This document shows, piece after piece, positions 41,444 to 50,266 of a stretch of 64,000 bases of DNA (within the stretch, counting starts at the first letter, position 1; each line of letters opens with the position of its first letter). The DNA is taken from NCBI GenBank assembly GCA_017512725.1, contig JAFWEW010000022.1, positions 62,001-126,000 of the forward strand, given 5' to 3'. Under the pieces are notes generated by a model. The model was not told the DNA's origin, did no database searches, and saw only the letters and a program-made list of their open reading frames with translations. This stretch comes from Solobacterium sp. (lineage in GTDB: Bacteria; Bacillota_I; Bacilli_A; Erysipelotrichales; Erysipelotrichaceae). A program made the position numbers and the translations under genes.

Positions 41444-42481
41444 TCAGTCAAACCGGTCAAACATCTTCAGGAACCGAAGATCGTTCAAATAGAAATTCCG
41501 GATATCATCGATGCCGTATTTCAGCATCGCAACACGCTCAAGTCCGACACCGAACGCAAAGCCGCTGCATTTTTCCGAATCAAAGCCGTTCATCTCCAGT
41601 ACATGCGGATGTACCATGCCGGCGCCAAGGATCTCGATCCAGCCGGACCCTTTGCAGACACTGCAGCCTTTGCCGTTGCAGAACGGACAGGATACATCAA
41701 CTTCTACGGACGGTTCTGTGAACGGGAAGTAACTTGGCCGGAAGCGGACCTTGCGGCCTTCTCCAAACATCGCATTTGCCATGTATTCCAGTGTCCCCTT
41801 GAGATCTGCAAGCGTAATATGCTCACCGACGACCAGACCTTCGCACTGCATGAACTGATGGCTGTGAGTCGCATCGTCATCATCCCGGCGGTAAACCTTT
41901 CCCGGGCAGATCAGCTTGATCGGCAGCTGTCCTTTTGCCTTTTCAAGTTCCCGCATCTGCATTGCCGTCGTATGGGTACGCAGCAAGGTATTGGGATCAA
42001 TATAGAACGTATCCTGCATATCGCGTGCCGGATGATCCTGCGGAATATTCGCCAGTTCGAAGTTGTAGTAATCCTCTTCAACTTCCGGTCCCTCGGCGAT
42101 CTTATAGCCCATCCCGACAAACAGCTCTTCCAGTTCATTCTGGATCATGAGAAGCGGATGGGTCGTTCCGATCTCAAGCTTTGTACCGGCCAGGGTAATA
42201 TCGATCTTTTCATTAGCCATTTTGGCCGTCTGAGCCAGTGCCGAGAGTTCCTCTCTGCGAGCCTCCAGCTTTTCGCTGACTTCCGTTTTGAGTGTGTTCA
42301 CCCGCTGGCCAAATGCCGGCTTCTCCTCTTTCGGAAGATCCTTCATCAGACTCATCAGCGCCTGAATACTTCCTTTTTTACCAAGAAAGCGGATCCGCAC
42401 CTCATTCAGCGCATCCGGAGTTTCTGCACTTCGGATCGCTTCCAGTGCTTCACTCAAAACCTGTTCCATTTGATCACTCAT
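41444..42481 (-). CDS. pheS: Phenylalanine--tRNA ligase alpha subunit
   Basis: 345 residues. Coiled N-terminus (about 1-90) and class II catalytic core: [53 protein letters not shown] (motif 2) and [13 protein letters not shown] (motif 3). [18 protein letters not shown] insertion in the core has four cysteines and may bind zinc, as in many Bacillota. The start is the ATG with GGAGG 9 bases upstream; a 21-codon extension into the leader is rejected. Expression is set by the T-box leader upstream. Confidence 0.97.
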   Translation of the reverse strand: MSDQMEQVLSEALEAIRSAETPDALNEVRIRFLGKKGSIQALMSLMKDLPKEEKPAFGQRVNTLKTEVSEKLEARREELSALAQTAKMANEKIDITLAGTKLEIGTTHPLLMIQNELEELFVGMGYKIAEGPEVEEDYYNFELANIPQDHPARDMQDTFYIDPNTLLRTHTTAMQMRELEKAKGQLPIKLICPGKVYRRDDDDATHSHQFMQCEGLVVGEHITLADLKGTLEYMANAMFGEGRKVRFRPSYFPFTEPSVEVDVSCPFCNGKGCSVCKGSGWIEILGAGMVHPHVLEMNGFDSEKCSGFAFGVGLERVAMLKYGIDDIRNFYLNDLRFLKMFDRFD

Positions 42482-42495
42482 AATTGTCTGCCTCC

Positions 42496-42731
42496 AAAAA
42501 AAACACGTTCCTGATCTACAGGAACGCATTACACGCGGTACCATCCTGATTTACATGCAGACTTCTGCACGTACACCTTAATTCAAGTCCGTAACGGGGA
42601 TATCCGGAGAGGATTAGTCTCACTGGAAAAGTGAATTCCCTGGCGGTCGGACAGGAATCTTCCAGCATCTGATTCCCTCTCTTGGTCTCCCCTTGTACAG
42701 GTACTGCTCTTTTCGTCAAAACGCTTTAATA
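42496..42731 (-). promoter_or_regulatory. T-box leader (Phe) of pheS-pheT
   Basis: On the minus strand the conserved T-box GGATGGTACCGCG (42534-42546) is followed by a terminator, stem CGTTCCTG/CAGGAACG (42506-42526) plus eight T residues. Upstream lies a long stem I region with an AGTA element and a GAATTCAC segment whose TTC (42633-42635) is the likely specifier codon for tRNA-Phe. Uncharged tRNA-Phe would pair here and stop termination, raising pheST and transporter synthesis when phenylalanine runs short. Confidence 0.92.
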
Positions 42732-42737
42732 ACTGAA

Positions 42738-42765
42738 ATTATAGCCGTATTTTGTGAAAACGCAA
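42738..42765 (-). promoter_or_regulatory. Promoter of the pheST operon
   Basis: TTGCGT, 16-base spacer, perfect TATAAT on the minus strand, immediately upstream of the T-box leader. Confidence 0.8.
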
Positions 42766-42793
42766 TTGAATTCTGCCGGAATCCCGCCCAGAA

Positions 42794-43597
42794 TCACGCA
42801 TCCCGATCCGCCGCATTTTCCAGATAGAAATCCCGGAGTGCGTTCAGATCATCTTCCGTAAGATCATATTCATGAAACAGGAAATTCTCATAGTTATCAT
42901 AACGTTCCTGAATCTCAGCCAGAATCATATGCACCGCTTCAGGAATCACCCCTTCAACCGCCATGACCGCTGTTTCCACATTTTCACTGAACCGGTGCAG
43001 GATGCCGGTCGACTTCCTCAGCTTGTCGATAAACGGTTTCCGGTATTCGTTGGAAAGCAGATAATCGTAGATAATCTGTTTTTCAGTGACACCCAGTGCA
43101 AGCAGAACCAGAATCGCCCCGATACCGGTCCGGTCTTTTCCCTGCGTACAGTGGATCAGAAGCGGCACATCCCGGTTCTTCAGTTTTTTGAACATCAGTT
43201 TGTAAGCTTCATTGGAATAAACCAGTGAGGCATGAATGCTGGAGACCACGGTAGCAATCATATTTCCATGCTGGTCCTCATCGATCAGCATTTCAAAAAA
43301 CTCTTTTGGTGAATCATTGAGATCATCCCGGAAGTTTTCAAACGCAGCACATACCGAGATCTGTTCGCAGTCTTCAAAAACCGGATCCGGAAACAATGCA
43401 CATTTCTTATGGGAACGGAAATCCAGTATTGTCCGCACACCGAGCTGCCGGAACAGAATCAGCTCTTCCGGATTTAAAAGTCCCAGGGCACAGCTGCGGT
43501 AGATCAGGCCGTATTTGACCGTTCTTCCGTCAATGGATTCATATCCGCCAAGATCCCGGATATTCGTTTCCGGACGGAAACCCTCAAGAACCGGCAT
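42794..43597 (-). CDS. Tyrosine-protein phosphatase (PTP signature HCxxGKDRTG)
   Basis: 267 residues. The P-loop HCTQGKDRTGIGAILVL (nucleophile Cys150, Arg156) and N-terminal FRPETNIRDLGGY with RSCALGLLNPEEL match the bacterial tyrosine or dual-specificity phosphatase group that includes LipA of Listeria. It is probably cytoplasmic: no signal peptide is present. GGGGG-type ribosome site before the ATG. It follows the S51-like gene by 37 bases on the same strand and may be its operon partner. The substrate (phosphotyrosine, phosphoinositide or other) is open. Confidence 0.88.
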   Translation of the reverse strand: MPVLEGFRPETNIRDLGGYESIDGRTVKYGLIYRSCALGLLNPEELILFRQLGVRTILDFRSHKKCALFPDPVFEDCEQISVCAAFENFRDDLNDSPKEFFEMLIDEDQHGNMIATVVSSIHASLVYSNEAYKLMFKKLKNRDVPLLIHCTQGKDRTGIGAILVLLALGVTEKQIIYDYLLSNEYRKPFIDKLRKSTGILHRFSENVETAVMAVEGVIPEAVHMILAEIQERYDNYENFLFHEYDLTEDDLNALRDFYLENAADRDA

Positions 43598-43634
43598 ACA
43601 GCATTCCCCCTTTCCATCGATTTCTCAGGAATTC

Positions 43635-44345
43635 CTACAGCAGACTGTAAAGTTCATCCAGATCACTGTCTTCTGCGATAAAGGCATCGCCCAGCAGTTC
43701 CAGAGAACCGTTCTCAATGTAGAGTCCGCTCTTTTCCGAAAGTACGATCAGCGGTCTTGAATCCGTTTCGAGATACCGGATCATCTTTCGGAGTTCTTCT
43801 TCTGTCTCACTGTAATGCATGTGGAAGCGGATCAGAGGGATCCGTGCCAGCCCGTCCCGTTCGCTTCGTTCATATTCATCTCCCGTTTCAAACTGTGCGG
43901 CCAGGATCTGTGAGATCTCCGAGACCGTAATCAGAAGGCCCTGATATGTTTGAAGCGCAAGGACCAGGCCAAGGTCTTCGATCCGGTCCATTCCTGCCCC
44001 CGGATCATCTCCGGCAAGCATCACAAGATCCGCCTGACGGATTTTTTCAGATGCGGATTCTGTGGATTCCTGATGAAAGTCCATCCACGTGATCCTGCGG
44101 ATTCCATAGGAGCGGAGCGGCCGCTCTAGATCATAATGATAATCACTTTCCGAAGCGAACTGATCCTTCCAGGCACCGGCATCACTTGCCCAGCCTTCAT
44201 CATGACCAAGCGGAATGATCAGTGCGCTCATATCCCTGTGAATCACATCGTGCAGATATTCCGCTGCCCAGATCTGGTCAAAGTTTGTCTTATTCACAAT
44301 GAGACAGCGCTGTGATACATTCGGATATTCTTTTCCTTCGCGCAT
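43635..44345 (-). CDS. Peptidase S51/glutamine amidotransferase-like protein, catalytic serine not evident
   Basis: 236 residues. The overall order (IIPLGHDEGW, QADLVMLAGDDPGAGMDRI, GLVLALQTYQGLLITVSEIS) resembles the S51 peptidase E/cyanophycinase fold. The nucleophile elbow of that family (G-x-S-A-G) is replaced by TVSEIS, so proteolytic activity is doubtful. AGGAG precedes the ATG. It is divergent from the acylphosphatase gene and followed by the phosphatase gene. A degraded enzyme turned binding protein is one possibility. Confidence 0.6.
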   Translation of the reverse strand: MREGKEYPNVSQRCLIVNKTNFDQIWAAEYLHDVIHRDMSALIIPLGHDEGWASDAGAWKDQFASESDYHYDLERPLRSYGIRRITWMDFHQESTESASEKIRQADLVMLAGDDPGAGMDRIEDLGLVLALQTYQGLLITVSEISQILAAQFETGDEYERSERDGLARIPLIRFHMHYSETEEELRKMIRYLETDSRPLIVLSEKSGLYIENGSLELLGDAFIAEDSDLDELYSLL

Positions 44346-44426
44346 TCGCTTTTTACTCCTTCTGTTTTTCTAACAACAGGAACGTTATACTGTTCTTATT
44401 ACTATAAGTAACAGGGTGACACGTTT

Positions 44427-44714
44427 ATGAAACGATATCATGTAATAGTTGAAGGCCGCGTTCAGGGAGTCGGCTTCCGGGGATTCTGCCAGGCCGAAGC
44501 ACTTGGAGAAAACCTCACAGGATCTGTCAGAAACATGGAAAACGGCATGGTGGAGATCTTCATCCAGGGAGAGCCGGATGGAATCGACCGTTTTCTTACC
44601 GCCATCCAGAACGGAAACCGCTGGATCCGGGTCGATGACATCACCATCAAGGAGATACCGGTCGATCCAAGTGAGAAGAAATTCAAGACCAGTTATTCGT
44701 ATGGCTGGTACTGA
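44427..44714 (+). CDS. Acylphosphatase
   Basis: 95 residues, the normal length. Hydrolyses acyl phosphates such as acetyl or 1,3-bisphosphoglycerate phosphate in the cytoplasm. The signature VQGVGFR (12-18) supplies Arg18, and VRNMENG supplies Asn36, the two catalytic residues. AGGGTGA precedes the ATG. The last 22 bases overlap the end of the convergent secreted hydrolase gene, and its terminator lies inside that gene. Confidence 0.92.
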   Translation: MKRYHVIVEGRVQGVGFRGFCQAEALGENLTGSVRNMENGMVEIFIQGEPDGIDRFLTAIQNGNRWIRVDDITIKEIPVDPSEKKFKTSYSYGWY

Positions 44715-46531
44715 GGCTCACACAGCGCAGCCAGTTCTTCCTTCAGTAATGGAACCGGAGTTCCCCGTTCGTTCAGTGCCGCATTCAGTGCGGCTTTTTG
44801 TATGAGTTTTTCCATCCGCACCACTTCCGAGGCAAGAACCGCCCGGTTTTCATCCGAAGCAGCACTCATGGCACCATACGCATTGTAGGAACCATAGCAC
44901 CGTTTCATGGATTCAAATCCGCTCCTCAGAAGTTCTGCCGTTTCTTCATCGGCATTGTTCAGAAGGTACCGGTATTTTTTCATGTCGTTGATTCCCTGTT
45001 CGATCATGCACAGACGTACCGACCGGGACGGAACCGGATCAGAAGCACCAGCTTCATCCGGATAGATCAGAAAGGTATCCCCGGCTTCAAAGTGCGGATT
45101 GTCTGCTGTAACCAGAGGATCGTTTGGCCAGGCATTGAATGCCCATCGCAGATACCCGTCAAATCCTCTCATTGCCAGATACTGCAGGGACCATACCGAT
45201 TCATATGGATCACTGTATCCGAAGGCATTCGGGTAATTGGTGGAACAGTTGTACATTGTGGTTGTCAGTCCCAGTTCCTTTCGATGGGACAGGAACGCAT
45301 TGAATGCTTCGTCTGATTCCGGTACGGACGCAACCGAAATCGACAGATAGTCAAACCGGTCATACAGTTCCGTATCTCTTGGAACCACATTCAGCGCTGC
45401 CGCAAAATGCAGGCGGCTGCCGCAGTCAAGAGAACGGACATAGTCGGTCATGAAGTAGAAATAATCCAGTCCCCGTTCATCCACAAAGAGATACGTATCA
45501 TCAAGCCATCCCTTTTCTTCAAGATGAGCAGTAAACGAATACAGGAAGTTTTCCCAGTACCATTTCCACGTTTCATCCCCGGGAGTCAGAACGATTCGCT
45601 CCGGACTGCCCATATCATTCAAAACGGTAATCGCATTGTCAAACGGCAGGATGGAGAAACAGTCGATCGGACCATCGATTCCTTTCCCGCGGCACAGTTC
45701 AACCCAGGCATCGAACCAGGAATAATCGAACCAGAGGAACCCGTTCCCGTCGACATTCCATTTCACCAGAGAAGGCGTATCCCAGCAGGTCTGATGCGCC
45801 CACGGTTCTTCTGTAATTGCACAGGTGATATGAGAGCCCCCTGTCCTTTTATAAATATCCAGTTCCTTCGAAAGAATCTCCAGATGTTCTGCTGAGAACG
45901 GTTCTTTTTCACGAAGTGTGTCATACCGGTAATACGAAGAAAACGGATACTGCCAGAGATCGAGTGAAATCGTCTGATCCGCCAGAGAATACGGCCCGAC
46001 AACAATTTCTGCATTCAGTTCCTGATGAACTGTTCCGGACACCTGAATCGTGCCGCGGTAACTGCCGGATGACGTTTCTCCAACCGGGACCGTTATCCAT
46101 ATATATGCGGTCTCACCGGCAGAAAGATCGGTTTCCGTTTCTTCCGTAATAATATCCGGAACATCGATATGCGGGATCCATTCATCCGTTCCCATTCCAA
46201 GTGAAACCGATGTGGATTTCAGAAAGCCAACCGTACAGGGAAGGGTGTCTTCCGCAGTTCTTCCGATAAAGCGGTCTGCGGATACCGATACATGCGTATC
46301 GGTCAGTGCAGTAACCGCAGCTTTGAGATATACCGTTTCCTGTTTCCAGGCGCTGACACAGGCAAAGGCACTGCCTTCATAGGGATAAACTGCCGCTGCA
46401 ATACCCCCGGTTTCCCGCATGCCGGTCCAGGTAAAAAATGCTTGAAAATCTTCCCCTTCCGCATGAACCGGTGTGAGAAGCGCTGCCGCAAAAACCAATG
46501 CCATCAGGCCTTTTTTCAATACCTTTCTCAT
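44693..46531 (-). CDS. Secreted GH123-like (DUF4091) glycoside hydrolase
   Basis: 612 residues. Signal peptide MRKVLKKGLMALVFAAALLT with cleavage after VHA near residue 24. An N-terminal beta domain (to about 190) precedes a TIM-barrel-like catalytic part with TYLFVDERG (adjacent Asp-Glu near 351-352, as used by the substrate-assisted GH123 mechanism) and FDGYLRWAFNAWPNDPL, the DUF4091 hallmark. GH123 members act on beta-N-acetylgalactosaminides; the sugar here is a guess. The ATG overlaps the stop of a SpoU methyltransferase (ATGA), an odd partner for a secreted enzyme. Confidence 0.8.
   Translation of the reverse strand: MRKVLKKGLMALVFAAALLTPVHAEGEDFQAFFTWTGMRETGGIAAAVYPYEGSAFACVSAWKQETVYLKAAVTALTDTHVSVSADRFIGRTAEDTLPCTVGFLKSTSVSLGMGTDEWIPHIDVPDIITEETETDLSAGETAYIWITVPVGETSSGSYRGTIQVSGTVHQELNAEIVVGPYSLADQTISLDLWQYPFSSYYRYDTLREKEPFSAEHLEILSKELDIYKRTGGSHITCAITEEPWAHQTCWDTPSLVKWNVDGNGFLWFDYSWFDAWVELCRGKGIDGPIDCFSILPFDNAITVLNDMGSPERIVLTPGDETWKWYWENFLYSFTAHLEEKGWLDDTYLFVDERGLDYFYFMTDYVRSLDCGSRLHFAAALNVVPRDTELYDRFDYLSISVASVPESDEAFNAFLSHRKELGLTTTMYNCSTNYPNAFGYSDPYESVWSLQYLAMRGFDGYLRWAFNAWPNDPLVTADNPHFEAGDTFLIYPDEAGASDPVPSRSVRLCMIEQGINDMKKYRYLLNNADEETAELLRSGFESMKRCYGSYNAYGAMSAASDENRAVLASEVVRMEKLIQKAALNAALNERGTPVPLLKEELAALCEPQYQPYE
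44778..44799 (+). terminator. Acylphosphatase terminator embedded in the opposite gene
   Basis: GCCGCA/TGCGGC stem with TTCAG loop followed by TTTTT on the plus strand. The sequence also encodes, on the minus strand, the last residues of the GH123-like protein. Confidence 0.8.
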
Positions 46532-47262
46532 TTCGTATCCTCTCGCAGGTGATACATAATAATACCGCCGGCTACCGCAACATTCAGGGATTCAAAACCG
46601 TTCATCTCAATGCGTACACGAAGATCTGCCTTCTCCTGCAGTTCCTGCCGCACTCCGTTTCCTTCATTTCCAAGGATCACAGCCGCCTGTCTGGGTTTCT
46701 TCATCTCACTTAATGGAATTGCTTTTTCCAGCGTCGTGGCAATCACCGTGATTCCCTGTTTCTTCAGGGATTCAACCAGTACGGTAAGATCCTGCCGCAG
46801 GATCGGAATTTGAAACAGCGCACCCTGAGTCGAACGGATTACTTTTTCATTATAGAAATCACACGTATTCTCCGAACAGAATACCGCATCAAAGCCAAAG
46901 CTGACCGCAGTGCGTATAAGTGTCCCGAGATTACCGGGATCCTGCACACCGTCGAGAATGAGGATCCGGTTAAAGTGTTTGGGTGTTACCGAAACCTGTC
47001 GGCAGACCGCAACGGAATGCGCACCGGAGGTACTGCCGGATAGTTTCTCCGCAATATGCGATGGTACCTGGATCCGGGGTTCAAACGAATAATCCTCCGC
47101 ATGATCGGAAAGAATCACTTCAACAATACCGGCTTTCAGCGCCTCTTCAATCAGATGATCTCCCTCCGCAAGAAACAGACCTGTCCGGTCCCGTTCTTTT
47201 TTCTGAAGCAGTTTCGTCCAGTTTTTGATTCTCTGATTGGAAGAGGAGTCAATTCTCTCCAT
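46528..47262 (-). CDS. TrmH/SpoU-family RNA methyltransferase (YsgA-like)
   Basis: 244 residues. N-terminal substrate-binding part (IKNWTKLLQKKERDRTGLFL, AEGDHLIEEAL) and C-terminal SPOUT core with motifs LDGVQDPGNLGTLIRTA, VILGNEGNGV and ESLNVAVAGGIIMYHL. It would 2'-O-methylate a ribose in rRNA or tRNA with SAM. Begins 3 bases after the paralogue upstream. YsgA-type genes are often close to pheST in Bacillota, as here. Confidence 0.9.
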   Translation of the reverse strand: MERIDSSSNQRIKNWTKLLQKKERDRTGLFLAEGDHLIEEALKAGIVEVILSDHAEDYSFEPRIQVPSHIAEKLSGSTSGAHSVAVCRQVSVTPKHFNRILILDGVQDPGNLGTLIRTAVSFGFDAVFCSENTCDFYNEKVIRSTQGALFQIPILRQDLTVLVESLKKQGITVIATTLEKAIPLSEMKKPRQAAVILGNEGNGVRQELQEKADLRVRIEMNGFESLNVAVAGGIIMYHLREDTK

Positions 47263-47265
47263 ACG

Positions 47266-47997
47266 TCATTCTCCTTTTCCGTACTGACGCTGACGCAGTA
47301 CCTCAAAGCCAAGCACCGCACTGGCACCGGCCGCATTCAGCGCGTTGCGGAAATCATTCGCATACGGAATATAAATATTCTGCTCACATTCCTGCAGTAC
47401 TGCAGAAGACAGTCCGCGCATCTCCCCGCCAATCGCGATCAGCAGCGGTCCTGTAAAATCCGCCTCATAACATGGAATGGCATCCCTGCGCATTGCGGCA
47501 AAGGTCTGGATCGTTCGTTTTCTGCAATGACGGATGATTATAGCAGGTTCCTCACTCATGACGATCGGCAGATACTCATACGCTCCGGCACTTGATTTCA
47601 GGATCACCGGATCCGCCGACTGCCAGTCCCTCTTCCCGATCACCAGTCCGGTGCACCCGCCGGAATACAGAGCCCGGATCACATAGCCCAAATTGAACGG
47701 ATCTTCGATCCCCTCCAGAACAACAATGAACGGATTCTCTGTTTCGTAGAGCACCGATTCTTCATCATACCGCCGCTCTCCCGCTTCGCAGAGAATACCT
47801 CCGTGGGTTCTTCCCTGCGCCATTGCGTCAATGGTTTCCCTTGAAACACGGTTTACCGGCACTTCCGCATCGTCTGCCCGGGCAATGATGAAAGCAGTCT
47901 CCTTGTCATGACGTTTTTCATCGATATAGATTGTCTGAATGTTCCGGTGTCTTCCGAGCAATGCGGCTTTCACCGAAATACTGCCTTCCAGTATCAT
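47266..47997 (-). CDS. TrmH/SpoU-family RNA methyltransferase, divergent
   Basis: 243 residues. It has motifs VLEGIEDPFNLGYVIRALYS, LLIAIGGEMRGLSSAVL and RNALNAAGASAVLGFEVLR in SPOUT order. The third motif reads ALNAAGAS rather than the usual SLNVAVAA. The ATG overlaps the stop of the U32 gene (ATGA). It and the following methyltransferase are distant paralogues in tandem; targets are unknown. Confidence 0.85.
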   Translation of the reverse strand: MILEGSISVKAALLGRHRNIQTIYIDEKRHDKETAFIIARADDAEVPVNRVSRETIDAMAQGRTHGGILCEAGERRYDEESVLYETENPFIVVLEGIEDPFNLGYVIRALYSGGCTGLVIGKRDWQSADPVILKSSAGAYEYLPIVMSEEPAIIIRHCRKRTIQTFAAMRRDAIPCYEADFTGPLLIAIGGEMRGLSSAVLQECEQNIYIPYANDFRNALNAAGASAVLGFEVLRQRQYGKGE

Positions 47998-49217
47998 TTC
48001 AGATCCTTTCTGAGCAATGCGCCGGAGGCCACTTCAAACGGCACCTTCATGCGTATGATCCGCATCGGGATCCTGCTCTTTTCGATTTCATTTCCTTCCG
48101 AATCACACATCCATTCCAGGGTAAAGGAACGGTTCTCTTTGCCGGGTTCCAGTACCTCAATGCGGTCATTGATATCAATCGGATTGCGGGTTTCCAGTTC
48201 CAGCACCCCATCCGTACAGGAAATGACGGTACCGAGAAACGCATGATTCACATCCGCATCGGTATGTGCACGGTAAATAATGGAACTCTCACCGCCGATG
48301 CCCGGATAGTTTCCGCTCCAGGTCATGCGGTTTTCCGCCGCTTCGGCTTCTTTTCTGTGATATGCAAGACGGCTTTCACTCAGCGGTTCTTCACGGTCAC
48401 ACAGCTCATCGATCAGATGACGGTAGGCACTCACAACAGAAGCTACATAGTATTCCGTCTTCATCCTGCCCTCAATCTTCAGGGAAGCCACACCTGCCTG
48501 AATCAGTTCTTCCAGAACCGGCATAGCCATCATGTCCCGCGAGCCCATCGTAAACAGGGTTTCCTCACTGTTGAGCAGCCGGTTGTTTTCCAGTACATCA
48601 TAATGCCAGCGGCACGACTGCGCACAGCCGCCGCGGTTGGCATCCCGCAGGGTCATCCGGTTGGAAAGCGTGCACCGGCCGCTGTAGTTAACGCACATGC
48701 CGCCATGTATGAACGCCTCCACCGGTCTTGAAACCGCAGAAGTGATCTTCTTCACGTCTTCCATCGTACACTCTCTTGCCAGCACCACCCGGTCACAGCC
48801 GGTCATTTCAATCATCTGCTGTGCCGCTTCGGAATTGGTAATCGAAAGCTGGGTGCTGCAGTGCACTTCCAGCTTTGGAGCGACCTGTTTGGAAAGAACC
48901 ATTATGGATGGACTGGCCGCAATAATTGCCCGTACACCCGCCTCTTCCAGAAACTTAAGATACGCCTCGAGGCCGTCAAAATCTTCCTCATGCGGGATCT
49001 CATTCACCGTTACATGAATGGAAGCACCGTGTTCCTCTGCGAAGGCACAGGCTTCCCGGATATCTGCTTCGGTAAAGTTGGATGCACGGCTGCGCAGGCT
49101 GTACTTCCTGCCGCCAAGATAGACCGCATCTGCGCCATAGAGGATTGCGGTTTTGCAGCGAAGCAGATCCCCGGCCGGTGCCAGCAGCTCCGGCTTACAG
49201 TATCGTCTTCTGCTCAT
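47994..49217 (-). CDS. U32-family protein, YrrO/TrhP-like tRNA hydroxylation subunit
   Basis: 407 residues. The U32 signature is complete: KPELLAPAGDLLRCKTAILY, EAFIHGGMCVNYSGRCTLSN and NRGGCAQSCRW, which provide the four cysteines of the iron-sulfur site. In Bacillus the YrrN/YrrO pair, like TrhP of E. coli, makes 5-hydroxyuridine at tRNA position 34 from prephenate; the peptidase name of the family is historical. GGAGGATACT precedes the ATG, which lies 23 bases inside the previous gene. A 23-codon longer start is rejected. Confidence 0.9.
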   Translation of the reverse strand: MSRRRYCKPELLAPAGDLLRCKTAILYGADAVYLGGRKYSLRSRASNFTEADIREACAFAEEHGASIHVTVNEIPHEEDFDGLEAYLKFLEEAGVRAIIAASPSIMVLSKQVAPKLEVHCSTQLSITNSEAAQQMIEMTGCDRVVLARECTMEDVKKITSAVSRPVEAFIHGGMCVNYSGRCTLSNRMTLRDANRGGCAQSCRWHYDVLENNRLLNSEETLFTMGSRDMMAMPVLEELIQAGVASLKIEGRMKTEYYVASVVSAYRHLIDELCDREEPLSESRLAYHRKEAEAAENRMTWSGNYPGIGGESSIIYRAHTDADVNHAFLGTVISCTDGVLELETRNPIDINDRIEVLEPGKENRSFTLEWMCDSEGNEIEKSRIPMRIIRMKVPFEVASGALLRKDLK

Positions 49218-50034
49218 AGTATCCTCCGCAGCATCCCGCATTATTTTCCCGGTATGCCCTGACGGCAGCAGTTTCATCATTTCCATGAATAATTGAATTA
49301 TAGATACGCACCGCTTCGATCAGCGCTTCACTGCTCAGAAACGATCCGCTGACAAATGCCGTTTCCGCTTCCTGCAGATCCCGGATCACATCAAAGCTTT
49401 CAAAAATATAATCACTGAAGATCATCGTACTGACGTCGTTTTCGTAAACCGGCATATCTTCCTGCCGTGTCGTTTCCCGCAATACAAGATTTCTGTTTCC
49501 TTCCGGTTCGAATTCTATGCCGTAGTGATCCCGCCATGCGGACAGCAGCCTTCTTCTTGAAACCGACAGCAGCATATGCCCGTGAATGGTGATTTCCGCA
49601 TGCGGTACGTTATGAATGATTTCAGCGGTCTCTTCCCTGGTCAGCAGCGGAGATACCGAAACCCCTCCGATCCCCTGATTCAGCCAGAAAGCCGCATCTC
49701 TCGAATTTGTGACAAGTGTTTCCGGACAGTAGATACACTTCCTGCGCAGTGCTTCATCCGCAAACCGCAGCAATGCCGGATCCGAAAAATAAATTACTTC
49801 CGCCCCAGCCCGGTCTGCCAGTAAGACCGCATCTTTAAATTTGTCTCGCTCGCTTTCCGACACCGGACGGTTCATCATCACGCCAAACGGGAACGGAACC
49901 GCTGTTTCACGGAGATCAAACGCTGTTTCAGCGTTCATTGCCCAGTTTCCAGCAGAAAAAACAGGGAGTCCCCCGGCTTTGAGTACCCCTTCTGCCTGTC
50001 TGATATCGGAAACGCCTGCGCGGATCTGTCTCAT
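49195..50034 (-). CDS. U32-family protein, YrrN-like small subunit
   Basis: 279 residues, matching the shorter partner of the YrrN/YrrO pair: FPFGVMMNRPVSESERDKFK, AEVIYFSDPALLRF, ITIHGHMLLSVSRRRLLS and a C-terminal GCCGGYYEQ. It lacks the large C-terminal extension of YrrO. First gene of a five-gene coupled chain. A TACAAT -10 at 50042-50047 ends 7 bases before the ATG and no Shine-Dalgarno is present, so a leaderless transcript is likely. Confidence 0.85.
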   Translation of the reverse strand: MRQIRAGVSDIRQAEGVLKAGGLPVFSAGNWAMNAETAFDLRETAVPFPFGVMMNRPVSESERDKFKDAVLLADRAGAEVIYFSDPALLRFADEALRRKCIYCPETLVTNSRDAAFWLNQGIGGVSVSPLLTREETAEIIHNVPHAEITIHGHMLLSVSRRRLLSAWRDHYGIEFEPEGNRNLVLRETTRQEDMPVYENDVSTMIFSDYIFESFDVIRDLQEAETAFVSGSFLSSEALIEAVRIYNSIIHGNDETAAVRAYRENNAGCCGGYYEQKTIL

Positions 50035-50120
50035 GTCTTGAATTGTATCGTATCCCTGCCGGCTTTGAAAGCGTCTTGACGAACCGGAATTATCCCTGCT
50101 ACTCTGTTCCTGTCAACAGA

Positions 50121-50191
50121 GAACAGTCGCGTTAAGTGCTGAAGCATCGGGACAGCTTCAGACGAAAAGCCATTGCTTGCGGTGCCTGTTC
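50121..50191 (+). promoter_or_regulatory. Tetrahydrofolate riboswitch (folT-type)
   Basis: The core CGCGTTAAGTG (50128-50138), CGGGAC (50148-50153), GACGAA and GCGGTG (50179-50184) are those of the THF aptamer. Outer stem GAACAG/CTGTTC (50121-50126 with 50186-50191) and an inner stem CTGAAGC/GCTTCAG (50139-50145 with 50155-50161) close it. AAAATCTC at 50212-50219 can pair with GAGATTTT at 50257-50264, which covers part of the Shine-Dalgarno, so control of translation is the likely mode: high reduced folate would switch folT off. Confidence 0.93.
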
Positions 50192-50266
50192 ATTCCCCTG
50201 AACTGAGGAAGAAAATCTCGTTTTCTCTTTCTCACCGAAGGGTGAAAAGAAGGAAGGAGATTTTTT

